Assembly: GCA_944385415.1 (NCBI GenBank)
Contig: CALWXC010000018.1
Coordinates: 1-50,141, forward strand
DNA: 50,141 nt
Source of the DNA: an uncultured Oscillospiraceae bacterium
GTDB lineage: Bacteria > Bacillota > Clostridia > Oscillospirales > Oscillospiraceae
Reading direction: 5' to 3'
Every line of letters begins with the position of its first letter. Position 1 is the stretch's first letter. The translations under genes were made by a program, and so were the position numbers. Below the pieces are notes generated by a model, which worked only from the letters and a program-made list of their open reading frames with translations, did not search any database and had not been told where the DNA came from. Positions 37,437 through 46,139 of the stretch are shown one piece after another.

Positions 37437-39041
37437 ATGATTACAGTATCCGATCTGAGTTTACAGTACGGCGGCCAGCCGCTGTTTTCCCATGTGGATT
37501 TGCAGTTTACCCAGGGCAATTGCTACGGCATCATCGGCGCCAACGGCGCCGGTAAATCCACGTTTCTGCGCATTCTCTCCGGTGAGTTGGAATCCACCTC
37601 CGGCGAGGTCCACATTCTGCCCAACGTCCGTATGTCCGTCCTGAAGCAGGACCAGAACAAGTACGATGACTACACCGTCATGGACACGGTGATTATGGGC
37701 AATCTGCACCTCTATGAGATCGGCAAGGAGATGAACGCCCTCTACGAAAAGGAGGACTTTTCCGATGAGGACGGCCTGCGGGCCGCCGATCTCCAGGCCG
37801 AATATGCCGAGCTGGGCGGTTACGAAGCCGAGTCCGACGCCAGCCGGATTTTGCAGGGCCTTGGCGTGGGTACCGAGTTCCACGAAACGCAGATGGCCCA
37901 TATGGATGCCCGTCTCAAGGTGAAGGTCCTGCTGGCGCAGGCTCTGTTCGGCAACCCCGATATCCTGATGATGGACGAGCCCACCAACAACCTGGACATT
38001 GACGCCATCAACTGGCTGGAGGATTTTCTTTTGGAGTTCCCCGGCACCGTTATCGTGGTCAGCCACGACCGCCACTTCCTCAACACCGTCTGCACCCACA
38101 TCGTCGATATCGACTACAACCAGATTAAAATGTATGTGGGCAACTACGATTTCTGGTATGAGTCCTCCCAGCTGGTCCAACAGCTGATCCGCAACCAGAA
38201 CAAGCGAAATGAGGAAAAGATCAAGGAATTGCAGGAGTTTGTGGCCCGGTTCTCGGCCAACAAGTCCAAGAGCCGCCAGGCCACGGCCAGACGGAAGCTG
38301 CTGGACAAGCTGACCGTGGAGGAGATTCCCTGTTCGTCCCGCCGCTATCCCTGGGTGGGCTTCAACCCGGACCGGGAGGTGGGCAAGGATATTCTTTTTG
38401 TCACCGACGTGTCCAAGACCATCGACGGCGTCAAGGTGCTGGACAAGGTCTCCTTTGCCGTCCAGCACGGCGACAAGATCGCCTTTGTCGGTGAGAACGA
38501 AAACGCCCAGACGGCCCTGTTCCAGATCCTGACCGGTGAGATGGAGCCCGACGAGGGCAGCGTCAAATGGGGTCAGACGGCCACCTATTCCTATTTCCCC
38601 AAGGACAATACGGCCTATTTCCAGGATAATGACGACAATCTGGTGGAATGGTTGCGGCAGTTCTCCCCGGACCCCCACGAAAGCTATCTGCGGACGTTCC
38701 TGGGCCGGATGCTGTTCTCCGGTGACGATGTCTATAAGCAGGTCAAGGTCCTGTCCGGTGGTGAAAAGGTCCGCTGCATGCTGTCCAAGATGATGCTGTC
38801 CGGCGCTAACGTCCTGCTGCTGGACCAGCCCACCAACCACTTGGATTTGGAGTCCATTGCCGCTCTGAACAACGGCCTGGAAGCCGTCAAGTGCAATGTG
38901 CTGGTGGCGTCCCATGACCATCAGTTGGTACAGACCGTAGCCAACCGGATTTTCGACTTTGCCGCCGACGGTACCCTGACGGACTTCCGGGGCACCTACG
39001 ACGAGTATTTGGAGAAGACCGGCCATCTGGCTGAGGGCTGA
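37437..39041 (+). CDS. ABC-F ATPase, YkpA/YbiT-like
   Basis: A 534-residue soluble protein with two ABC domains and no membrane segment; the start is ATG 37437 after AAGGAG. ABC1 has an intact Walker A (GANGAGKST, ~34-42) and Walker B (ILMMDEPTNNLD, ~178-189), but its signature LSGGE is replaced by MDARLK (~156). ABC2 has an intact signature (LSGGEKVR) and Walker B (LLLDQPTNHLD), but Walker A reads GENENAQTA (~352-360), without the GK. So one composite ATP site is canonical and the other degenerate. The linker FSANKSKSRQATARRK is typical. ABC-F proteins act on the ribosome E-site; a resistance role is not implied. Confidence 0.9.
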   Translation: MITVSDLSLQYGGQPLFSHVDLQFTQGNCYGIIGANGAGKSTFLRILSGELESTSGEVHILPNVRMSVLKQDQNKYDDYTVMDTVIMGNLHLYEIGKEMNALYEKEDFSDEDGLRAADLQAEYAELGGYEAESDASRILQGLGVGTEFHETQMAHMDARLKVKVLLAQALFGNPDILMMDEPTNNLDIDAINWLEDFLLEFPGTVIVVSHDRHFLNTVCTHIVDIDYNQIKMYVGNYDFWYESSQLVQQLIRNQNKRNEEKIKELQEFVARFSANKSKSRQATARRKLLDKLTVEEIPCSSRRYPWVGFNPDREVGKDILFVTDVSKTIDGVKVLDKVSFAVQHGDKIAFVGENENAQTALFQILTGEMEPDEGSVKWGQTATYSYFPKDNTAYFQDNDDNLVEWLRQFSPDPHESYLRTFLGRMLFSGDDVYKQVKVLSGGEKVRCMLSKMMLSGANVLLLDQPTNHLDLESIAALNNGLEAVKCNVLVASHDHQLVQTVANRIFDFAADGTLTDFRGTYDEYLEKTGHLAEG

Positions 39042-39213
39042 TGTTCCCAAGACGCCATGGAAGCGTCAAATAATCGCTGCTGGGCGGTATGGCCGAATGG
39101 TCATACCGCCCGGCGGCTGTTTGCGGGGCATGCCGGTCCGGCTTGTGCGACAGAACCGTGGAAAGCCGCGGATGACTGTGGTACAATACCAATGCAAAAG
39201 AGGAGGGAGAACC

Positions 39214-39915
39214 ATGACCGTTGTGATTTGCGAGGATGAATCGTATTTTGCCGCCCGATTACAGGAGTTGGTAAACCAGTATCTGCAACAGAACGGGCGG
39301 TGCGCCGCCGTCTGGACCTGTGATAGCGGGGAAGCGCTGCTGCGCTCCGGCCAGATGCCCGATGTGCTTTTAATGGACATCCGGCTATCCGGGGAAAACG
39401 GCATGGAAACCATGCGGCGGCTTCGGGCGGCGGGATGCGACAGTCCGGTGATTTTTATAACCGCATATCCGGAGTATGTCTTTCAAGCCTTTGATGTGGA
39501 TGCTGTACAATATTTAATCAAACCCCTGGAGCGGCAGAAATTTTTTGCCGCCATGGATAAGGCGTGGAACCGGGCCGCTTCCGACGGCGGACCAACCATT
39601 CTGTTGACCAACGGTGCCGCCGTGACCAAAGTACGCATAAAAGATATCGTCTATTGTGAGGTATTCGACCACCAGACCATGCTCCATACCATGACCCATC
39701 CATATCGATATGCCGGTACGCTGGATTCTCTGGAACAGAGGCTGGACCGCCGTTTTTTCCGGTGCCATAGAAGCTATCTGGTCAATCTGGGCTATGTGGT
39801 GGGAAAGGAACCGGGGATGGCCCTGCTGGCCGACGGCGGCAGAGTGTATGTTGCCCGGAGAAAACAGCAGGAATTTACCATGCGGCTGTTGGAATGGTGC
39901 AGAAAGGGGGAGTGA
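39214..39915 (+). CDS. LytTR response regulator (AgrA-like)
   Basis: A 233-residue protein from ATG 39214, after GAGGAGGG; TACAAT at 39182 may be its -10. The receiver domain (~1-115) has CEDE as the acidic pocket, the phospho-Asp in VLLMDIRLSGENG (~54), Thr in FITAYPEY and Lys in YLIKPLE. The LytTR DNA-binding domain (~130-230) has VKIDIV-type strands and FFRCHRSYLVNL. It would be phosphorylated by the kinase that starts three bases later and bind LytTR direct repeats. The regulated genes are not evident. Confidence 0.92.
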   Translation: MTVVICEDESYFAARLQELVNQYLQQNGRCAAVWTCDSGEALLRSGQMPDVLLMDIRLSGENGMETMRRLRAAGCDSPVIFITAYPEYVFQAFDVDAVQYLIKPLERQKFFAAMDKAWNRAASDGGPTILLTNGAAVTKVRIKDIVYCEVFDHQTMLHTMTHPYRYAGTLDSLEQRLDRRFFRCHRSYLVNLGYVVGKEPGMALLADGGRVYVARRKQQEFTMRLLEWCRKGE

Positions 39916-39917
39916 AT

Positions 39918-41180
39918 GTGCCGGTTTTCTGGTATCTCTGGTGGGTCCTGTCCAATGGGATGGTTGTGTATGGGTCCGCCGCGTTTTTCTGCACCGTCAC
40001 CGGAACAGACGGTAAACGGCATCTGCCCGCCTTGCTGACTGCCGCTGCTGTCCTGACGGTGGCCGTCACCCGATGGCAGCTTCCGGCGGCTTTCTGGCTG
40101 GAATTTCCCTTGTGGATGCTGTACGGCGTGATGTTCCTCAAAATCCGATGGCGGGAGCTGCTGGCGCCGCTTACCATATTGTTCACCCTGCGCACGTTTC
40201 TGGAGGGGCTTACCGCTGTGGTGACCGCTTGTGCCGCCGCTCATCTGGAGTTGTCCAACTATGGACCACTGGTACAAATTGCGCTGTCTCTGGCGATGAA
40301 TCTGGGGTTTCTGGCTCTGCTGCGGTGGCTGCAAGAGAGGAGCGGGGCTGCTTTGCGGCATTCCGCCGGTCTGTATAGCCTGCTGCTTTCCGGCGCGTTG
40401 ATGGTGCTGGCTGTTCGGTGCGGCCTGCGGCTGGACGGTCCGGCCTTTGCACCGTATCTCTCCGCGTTCCGGCTGGATACCGGTGTTATGGCAGTATTGC
40501 TTATGACGGGGGCGGCGGTGGTGTTTTTCGTTGTGATGGAAATGGTCTGCACCGTAAACCGGCTGACGGAACAGGAAACCGCAGCGGCACGACTGTCGAA
40601 GCAGCTGGATGGGCAGCGGCGTTATGTGGAGGAAGCCGAAAAGCGAACTGCCCAATGGGCCGCATTCCAGCACGATCTGAAAAACCATCTGCTGGTGTTG
40701 ACCGGTCTGCTGCGGGAGTCCAACTATCCGGCGGCGGAACGGTATGCCAATCGTTTACAGGCCGGGTGCGATGCGCTGACCGTCCGCGTTTCCACAGGGA
40801 ATCCGGTTTTGGATGCGCTTTTTCATGAGAAATGCAGCCAGGCCCGCCGCTGGGGTATTTCCGTGGATTGCCGAGTGCGGATTCCACCGGATTATTCCGT
40901 GGAGGATATGGACCTTTGTACCATTTTTTCCAATATTCTCGACAACGCCATGGCCGCGTGCAGGATGGTGGAGCCGTCCAGACGTGTTCTGCGGGTCAAA
41001 ACCAAGGCGAGGGCCGGGTTCCTGGTGGTGGAATCCACCAATCCCGTCGCCGACAGCCGACCCATTGAAAAGGGAATTGGACTGCGCAATATTGAGACAG
41101 CAGCGGCACGGTACCAGGGCGCAGCGGAGTGGGAAATTGCCGATGGAATCTTTCGGATCAGCGTGCTGCTCTGTTGCTGA
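39918..41180 (+). CDS. GHKL sensor histidine kinase (AgrC-like)
   Basis: A 420-residue protein. The start is GTG 39918, just after the regulator's stop, with AAAGGGGGAG upstream. The N-terminal ~215 residues hold about six membrane helices with little outside loop, as in peptide-pheromone receptors. A coiled linker (~220-250) leads to the phospho-acceptor region FQHDLKNHLLVLTGLL (His ~255), N-box FSNILDNAMAACR (~340) and G-box KGIGLRNIETAA. The long helix-only sensor suggests a membrane or peptide ligand. No AgrB or AgrD lies beside it. Confidence 0.9.
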   Translation: MPVFWYLWWVLSNGMVVYGSAAFFCTVTGTDGKRHLPALLTAAAVLTVAVTRWQLPAAFWLEFPLWMLYGVMFLKIRWRELLAPLTILFTLRTFLEGLTAVVTACAAAHLELSNYGPLVQIALSLAMNLGFLALLRWLQERSGAALRHSAGLYSLLLSGALMVLAVRCGLRLDGPAFAPYLSAFRLDTGVMAVLLMTGAAVVFFVVMEMVCTVNRLTEQETAAARLSKQLDGQRRYVEEAEKRTAQWAAFQHDLKNHLLVLTGLLRESNYPAAERYANRLQAGCDALTVRVSTGNPVLDALFHEKCSQARRWGISVDCRVRIPPDYSVEDMDLCTIFSNILDNAMAACRMVEPSRRVLRVKTKARAGFLVVESTNPVADSRPIEKGIGLRNIETAAARYQGAAEWEIADGIFRISVLLCC

Positions 41181-41321
41181 AAATTGCAAATGGATACCAT
41201 TCACGCGGCAAAACCAACCGTTTACGGTGCTTCGCTATCGGTTCCGCTGGATTTTCCGATAGAATGGATGTAGACTTCCGGGGATGCCCCTTATCAGAAT
41301 TGGTAAACAGGAGGGAATGGT

Positions 41322-41771
41322 ATGTCCATACAGATACGACCGGGTTACAGCAACCCACTGACGGCAAGGACCGATACAAAGGAACGGTTCTTGAATTTTG
41401 GAAAAAACCAAGCCGACAAAACAGCGGATTTGCAGGCCAGGCAGCAGCAACTTCAAAACACGCTGCTGCTGTTGAAATCCACAGGCACCGATAGTGGTGT
41501 TTCCACCGCAGAGCAGCAGGAACAGCTGCAAGCAGCCTTGGAACAGGTATCCGATGAACTGCGGGCCGCAAAAAATGACATCTCACAGGCGGCGGCACCC
41601 GCTTCCACAGAAACAGTGCAGCAGCCAGCGGATTTGACATCCTCCACCGTAAGGCCACGGTTGGACACCTATGAGAAACAAACGGGAGAAACGGCGTCGC
41701 CGGGGATTTATCAGCTGATGAAAGAGGGCGCGTCCGGCTACCGGATTTCGTTTGTCCCATACGCGGAGTAG
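41322..41771 (+). CDS. Coiled-coil protein downstream of the two-component pair, 149 aa
   Basis: It starts at ATG 41322 after CAGGAGGGAATGGT. Residues ~25-85 are a Gln/Leu-rich heptad region (LQARQQQLQNTLLLLKSTG, then AEQQEQLQAALEQVSDELRA). The C-terminus is extended (YEKQTGETASPGIYQLMKEG). It has no signal peptide and no Cys. It resembles FlxA-like or scaffold-type small coiled coils but I cannot assign it. The 140-base gap before it has no clear promoter, so it may be the third gene of the two-component transcript. Confidence 0.7.
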   Translation: MSIQIRPGYSNPLTARTDTKERFLNFGKNQADKTADLQARQQQLQNTLLLLKSTGTDSGVSTAEQQEQLQAALEQVSDELRAAKNDISQAAAPASTETVQQPADLTSSTVRPRLDTYEKQTGETASPGIYQLMKEGASGYRISFVPYAE

Positions 41772-41835
41772 ATACATAAGACGGGACATTCCCGGAGTCT
41801 GCAAGATAGGTGTTGGAAACAACAAGGCAGAAAAA

Positions 41836-41868
41836 CGGCGCAGCGTTTCCCATGGAAGCGTTGCGCCG
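41836..41868 (-). terminator. Terminator between convergent genes
   Basis: CGGCGCAGCGTTTCC (41836-41850) pairs with GGAAGCGTTGCGCCG (41854-41868), with two G-T positions. On the minus strand TTTTT follows (41831-41835). It ends the second lysA and may serve the rightward transcript too. Confidence 0.75.
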
Positions 41869-41874
41869 CCTTTG

Positions 41875-43131
41875 TTACCAAATCAGAGTGGCAAAATAGT
41901 CATCAGGGGTTTCAGCCCGCCGAATCAGCCGAACGGTGCCGTCGGTCTGCAACAGCAGTTCCGCCGACCGCAATTTGCCGTTGTACTGATAGCCCATGGC
42001 GAAGCCGTGGGCGCCGGTATCATGAATCACCAGATAATCGCCCCTGTCGATTTTGGGCAGCTGCCGGTCTATGGCGAATTTGTCGTTATTCTCGCACAGG
42101 GAACCGGTCACGTCGTAGGTGTGATCGCAGGGAGCGTTCTCCTTGCCCAGTACCGTAATATGATGGTACGCGCCGTACATGGCCGGGCGCATCAGATTGG
42201 CGGCACAGGCGTCCACACCAATGTATTCCTTATAGGTGTGCTTTTCATGGACGGCTTTCGTCACCAGACAGCCATAGGGTCCCAGCAGGAAGCGGCCCAG
42301 CTCGGTGAAAATGGACACATCGCCCATACCCGCCGGGACCAGAATTTCCTCGTAAGCTTTCCGAACCCCTTCACCGATGACGGCAATATCATTTTCCGGC
42401 TGTTCGGGCCGGTAGGGAATACCGATGCCGCCGGACAGGTTGATAAAGGCAATGTGACAGCCCGTTTCCCGCTGCAATTCCACAGCGGTCTGGAACAGAA
42501 TCCGGGCCAATGCCGGGTAATATTCATTGGAAATGGTGTTGGAGGCCAGAAACGCATGGATGCCGAACCGCTTGGCCCCCAGGGCTTTGAGTTTGGTGAA
42601 CGCCTCTGTCAGCTGGGCCCGCGTCATGCCGTACTTGGCCTCGCCGGGGTTGTCCATGACCTGGAAGCCCTCCTTGCTTTCGCCCAGCTGGAACACACCG
42701 CCGGGATTGTAGCGGCAGGAGATGGTCTCCGGGATAAAGCCCAAGGTGCTCTGCAAAAAGTCCACATGGGTCAGATCATCCAGATTGATGGTGGCGCCCA
42801 GTTTGGCGGCCAGCTGAAATTCCTCGGCAGGGGTGTCGTTGGAGGAAAACATGATGTCGCTGCCGGAGAAGCCGCAGCGGTCCGACATCATCAACTCCGT
42901 CAGGGAAGAACAGTCGGTACCGCAGCCCTCCTCCTGCAAAATCTTCAAAATCTGCGGATTGGGCGTGGCCTTGACGGCGAAATATTCCCGAAAGCCGGGA
43001 TTCCAGGAAAAGGCGGCCCTGAGACGGCGGGCACAGTTCCGGATACCGGTTTCGTCGTACAGATAAAAGGGGGTGGGGTATGTTTTCACGATGTCCTGCA
43101 CCTGGGGCAGGGTGACAAAGGGCGTCTTCAT
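41875..43131 (-). CDS. Second diaminopimelate decarboxylase-like PLP enzyme
   Basis: A 418-residue fold-III PLP decarboxylase from ATG 43131 (GACAGGAG upstream). The PLP Lys is in YFAVKATPNPQI (~53), with INLSGGIGIPYRPEQ as the Gly loop, TELGRFLLGPYG in place of the usual EPGR, and GSLCENNDKF with the active-site Cys. It belongs to the LysA family but is clearly diverged from the operon lysA at 23231. It is alone in its transcript, with a consensus promoter and no L-box. It could be a lysine-insensitive LysA or act on a related diamino acid; substrate specificity is open. Confidence 0.8.
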   Translation of the reverse strand: MKTPFVTLPQVQDIVKTYPTPFYLYDETGIRNCARRLRAAFSWNPGFREYFAVKATPNPQILKILQEEGCGTDCSSLTELMMSDRCGFSGSDIMFSSNDTPAEEFQLAAKLGATINLDDLTHVDFLQSTLGFIPETISCRYNPGGVFQLGESKEGFQVMDNPGEAKYGMTRAQLTEAFTKLKALGAKRFGIHAFLASNTISNEYYPALARILFQTAVELQRETGCHIAFINLSGGIGIPYRPEQPENDIAVIGEGVRKAYEEILVPAGMGDVSIFTELGRFLLGPYGCLVTKAVHEKHTYKEYIGVDACAANLMRPAMYGAYHHITVLGKENAPCDHTYDVTGSLCENNDKFAIDRQLPKIDRGDYLVIHDTGAHGFAMGYQYNGKLRSAELLLQTDGTVRLIRRAETPDDYFATLIW

Positions 43132-43171
43132 GGCCGCAACTCCTGTCTATGATAAACTAATATTGTAAACA

Positions 43172-43200
43172 GTTATAGTGCAAACATCAAAAAAAGTCAA
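43172..43200 (-). promoter_or_regulatory. Promoter of the second lysA
   Basis: On the minus strand TTGACT (43195-43200), a 17-base spacer and TATAAC (43172-43177). The -35 box overlaps the tail of the ychF terminator. Confidence 0.8.
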
Positions 43201-43233
43201 TGGGAGGCACGGACAAAATCCATCCCTCCCATT
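43189..43233 (-). terminator. Terminator of ychF
   Basis: AATGGGAGG/CCTCCCATT (43199-43207 with 43225-43233), followed on the minus strand by GACTTTTTTTG. It separates ychF from the second lysA on the same strand. Confidence 0.75.
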
Positions 43234-43253
43234 GTGACTGTTTTTGTCAGATT

Positions 43254-44351
43254 TTATACGTTGAACAGGAAATTGACAATGTCGCCGTCCTTCATGACGT
43301 ATTCCTTGCCCTCGGAGCGGACCAGACCCTTGGTGCGGGCGTTGGCCATGGAGCCGCAGGCCTGCATATCCTCAAAGGAGATGACTTCGGCCCGGATAAA
43401 GCCCCGCTCGAAATCCGTGTGGATTTTACCGGCGGCCTGGGGGGCCTTGGTGCCCTTCTTGATGGTCCAGGCGCGGCACTCGTCGCTGCCTGCCGTCAGG
43501 AAAGAAATGAGACCCAACAGACTGTAGCTGCATTGAATCAGCTTGTCCAGGCCGGATTCCTCCAGGCCCAGGTCCGCCATAAACAGGGACTTTTCTTCCG
43601 GATCGTCCAGCTCGGCAATGTCGGCCTCCAGCTTGGCGCAGATGGGCAGCACCTGGGAGCCTTCTTCCTCGGCCAGCTTGCACACTGCGGCATAATGTTC
43701 GCTGCAATGGGGGGCGGCCACGGTTTCCTCATCCAGATTGGCGGCATAGATGGTCTTTTTCAGCGTCAGCAGATCGGAGGTGGCAATGAGGGCCGCGTCG
43801 TCCTTATCACAGGGGAACGTCCGGGCCAGCTTGCCCTCGTTGAGATGCTCCAGCAGTTCTTTGAACAGCTCCACCTCATGGGCCATTTTCTTGTCGCCGC
43901 CCTTCATGGCCTTCAGCCCGCGCTCAATGCGGCGCTCCACCATTTCAATGTCGGCCATGACCAGTTCGAGATTGATGATCTCAATGTCCCGCAGGGGATT
44001 GGTGGAACCCTCCACATGGGTGATGTTGGGGTCGTCGAAGCAGCGGACCACATGGACAATGGCGTCGGTGGAACGGATGTTGGACAGGAACTTGTTGCCC
44101 AGACCCTCGCCCTTGGACGCGCCCTTGACCAGACCGGCGATGTCCACGAACTCAATGACGGCGGGGGTGAACTTCTTGGGCTGGAACTGGTCGCGCAGCC
44201 ATTCCAAACGCTTGTCGGGAACGGTGACCATGCCCACATTGGGGTCGATGGTGCAGAAGGGATAGTTGGCGGCTTCGGCGCCGGCGTTGGTGATGGCGTT
44301 GAACAGGGTGGACTTGCCCACGTTGGGCAGTCCGACGATTCCTAATTTCAT
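43254..44351 (-). CDS. ychF: Ribosome-associated P-loop NTPase YchF/OLA1
   Basis: A 365-residue protein of standard length. G1 is GLPNVGKST (6-14), G3 is VDIAGLVKGAS (~68), and the atypical G4 NxxE is AANLDEE (~204), which makes the family prefer ATP to GTP. The C-terminal TGS domain (~280-365) is intact (TDFERGFIRAEVISFED). It binds ribosomes and is linked to stress responses. The start is ATG 44351, with AAGGAG upstream. The mobile element with integrase at 44426 begins within 75 bases of this start, so the insertion is near the ychF promoter. Confidence 0.96.
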   Translation of the reverse strand: MKLGIVGLPNVGKSTLFNAITNAGAEAANYPFCTIDPNVGMVTVPDKRLEWLRDQFQPKKFTPAVIEFVDIAGLVKGASKGEGLGNKFLSNIRSTDAIVHVVRCFDDPNITHVEGSTNPLRDIEIINLELVMADIEMVERRIERGLKAMKGGDKKMAHEVELFKELLEHLNEGKLARTFPCDKDDAALIATSDLLTLKKTIYAANLDEETVAAPHCSEHYAAVCKLAEEEGSQVLPICAKLEADIAELDDPEEKSLFMADLGLEESGLDKLIQCSYSLLGLISFLTAGSDECRAWTIKKGTKAPQAAGKIHTDFERGFIRAEVISFEDMQACGSMANARTKGLVRSEGKEYVMKDGDIVNFLFNV

Positions 44352-44425
44352 TTTTTCTACAACTCCTTGATAATAGGGCGTTTGCGGGGTATGGAAAGTG
44401 ATTAGTCCACCATAACTCCACCAAT

Positions 44426-45613
44426 TTACGCCCATTGGTTTTCTGTCTCAAACTGCCGAACGGCATCGGTCATGGATGCATTTGTTACATGAACGTACCG
44501 ATCCATGGTTGTTTTGATGCTGGAGTGACCCAGAAGCATCTGCAGAACCTTGGGCTGCATACCACTTTCTATGGCACGAGTTGCATAAGTGTGGCGCAGA
44601 GCATGCATACAGAAATGCGGAATGTCTGCTTTTTCGCACAGCTTATAGAGATGTGTGTCATAGGAACTGTTTTTGGCCGGCTCCCCGGTTCGATAGTTGA
44701 TAAAAACCAAATCGGACATCTGCATAGAAACCATTGTGCCGGTGCGACGATCCATGTATTCCAGCTGCTGGGACAAAAGCTCCGATTGCTTGCGGAACTC
44801 TCGCATGGCTTCTTCATCCCGCAATAATTCATAGGCGCGCTGGGTAAGAGGAATCGTACGATAGCTCTGCTTGGACTTGGGAGGACCTGCCCGCCAGCTA
44901 CGTTGCTGGTATCGATATTCCAGGGTCTTGCTGACAGTCAAGGTACGCTTTTCCCAGTCAATATTGTCCCAGGTCAACCCAATCAGCTCACCAGTACGAA
45001 GGCCGGTTTCCAGGATCAGTGCATATTGTCGGTAATTATGAGAACGCCAGGCTACAGCTAAAAACTGCGCCTGCTGCTCACGGGTGAGATACCGGATATT
45101 GTCCACAGCACGAACAGGTTTGGAAAAGCGCACACCATTCATGGGATGCTTATCCAATAAGTCGTTCATCACAGCAGCCTTGAGAAGCGTACCCATAGTG
45201 ATGTAAGCTTGTCGAATGGTCGATCCGGCATACGTTTGTTCCATGGCATTGAGAACCGTCTTGCAGTGCATGGGTTTGACGTCGGTCAGCAGCATGCTGC
45301 CGATAATGGGTTGAACGTTACGAAAATACCGCTCCCGGTAGTTTCGCAACGTATTGGGAGACAAGTCAGATACCAGATTGCTGATCCAGTAGTCGAACCA
45401 AGCATCAACTGTCATGGATGTTGGCAGGGGTTGCTGCTGAATCTCCATCTGCTGCTTCTGCATATCTGCCAGCCAGTTGCGAGCCGCAGCAAGTGCAGAG
45501 AAATTTTTCTCTATACGCTTGCCGCATCGGTCTACATAGCGGACACAGTATAATCCGTTCTTGCGTTGGCAAATACCTTTGCCGATCTCCCGGCCTTTGA
45601 GATTTTTTCCCAT
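44426..45613 (-). CDS. int: Tn916-type tyrosine integrase
   Basis: A 395-residue recombinase. The start is ATG 45613, after AAGGAGAT. It has an N-terminal arm-binding domain (GKGICQRKNGLYCVRYVDRC), a core-binding domain (MTVDAWFDYWISNLV) and a catalytic domain with Arg in TGLRTGELIGL, HALRHTY, LLGHSSIKTTMDRY and the Tyr nucleophile at ~367. This is the integrase type of Tn916/Tn1549 conjugative elements. With the excisionase gene upstream it can mobilise the right-hand element; its end is within ~75 bases of ychF. Confidence 0.94.
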   Translation of the reverse strand: MGKNLKGREIGKGICQRKNGLYCVRYVDRCGKRIEKNFSALAAARNWLADMQKQQMEIQQQPLPTSMTVDAWFDYWISNLVSDLSPNTLRNYRERYFRNVQPIIGSMLLTDVKPMHCKTVLNAMEQTYAGSTIRQAYITMGTLLKAAVMNDLLDKHPMNGVRFSKPVRAVDNIRYLTREQQAQFLAVAWRSHNYRQYALILETGLRTGELIGLTWDNIDWEKRTLTVSKTLEYRYQQRSWRAGPPKSKQSYRTIPLTQRAYELLRDEEAMREFRKQSELLSQQLEYMDRRTGTMVSMQMSDLVFINYRTGEPAKNSSYDTHLYKLCEKADIPHFCMHALRHTYATRAIESGMQPKVLQMLLGHSSIKTTMDRYVHVTNASMTDAVRQFETENQWA

Positions 45614-45706
45614 GGTGATCTCCTTTCCTGATGTTAGGAAAAGAGTCCCGTGCAACTTTACCCATTGTATCACGGGATCCCTTTTTTCTCAATAGAAAAA
45701 AGATGC

Positions 45707-45913
45707 TCAAATAGCCAGTTTGCTGCTGATATATTCCTCAAATTCACGGCGCTTTACCAACTTTCTGGTGCCCACATACAGGACAAAGGGGCAGCCGGGC
45801 ATTCGCAGCAGCTGGTCGATTTTGTTGATGCCGATGTTGCTGTAGGCGGCGGCTTCCCGTATGGTCAATGTCATTTTTTGATGAATCGGGATGGTTTCAA
45901 TTTCATAAGACAT
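45707..45913 (-). CDS. xis: Tn916-type excisionase
   Basis: A 68-residue winged-helix protein from ATG 45913 (AAAGGACGG upstream). TLTIREAAAYSNIGINKIDQ followed by LLRMPGCPFVLYVGTRKLVK and REFEEYI is the standard Xis/MerR-like excisionase of Tn916-group elements. It bends DNA at the element ends and directs Int to excision. It lies 93 bases upstream of int in the same direction. Confidence 0.9.
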   Translation of the reverse strand: MSYEIETIPIHQKMTLTIREAAAYSNIGINKIDQLLRMPGCPFVLYVGTRKLVKRREFEEYISSKLAI

Positions 45914-46081
45914 GATATTCCGTCCTTTCTGAATAAACAATAGATGGCAGGAAGCAGTAGCTTGTTTATGGAATTCTGGACAGGAAAAAGCTCCCGGCAC
46001 TCGATAAATCGGGTGGGGAGCGTTCAATTTTGGTAGCTTAATCATACCACATGACGCCATGTGGAATCAAGTACATACCCC

Positions 46082-46124
46082 GTGCGAATATCCTGTGTAT
46101 TTCGTGTGAATATCGTGTGTTTTC
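46082..46124. repeat. Two 21-22-base direct repeats (possible Xis/Int arm sites)
   Basis: GTGCGAATATCCTGTGTATTTC (46082-46103) and GTGTGAATATCGTGTGTTTTC (46104-46124) are adjacent and similar, followed by a partial third (CTGCGAA). They lie between xis and the sigma-like gene. Confidence 0.6.
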
Positions 46125-46139
46125 CTGCGAACTCTGAAT

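Noticed and set aside
41181..41321. Possible AgrD-like pheromone precursor
   Set aside because: No short frame with a ribosome site and a Cys or Ser ring residue could be found in this gap.
44352..44425. Search for a direct repeat matching the right side of the second element (50015-50141)
   Set aside because: No convincing shared sequence of 10 or more bases; the other end of the element is probably outside the window.
46082..46124. CRISPR-like repeats
   Set aside because: Only two to three adjacent repeats with no spacers and no cas genes nearby.
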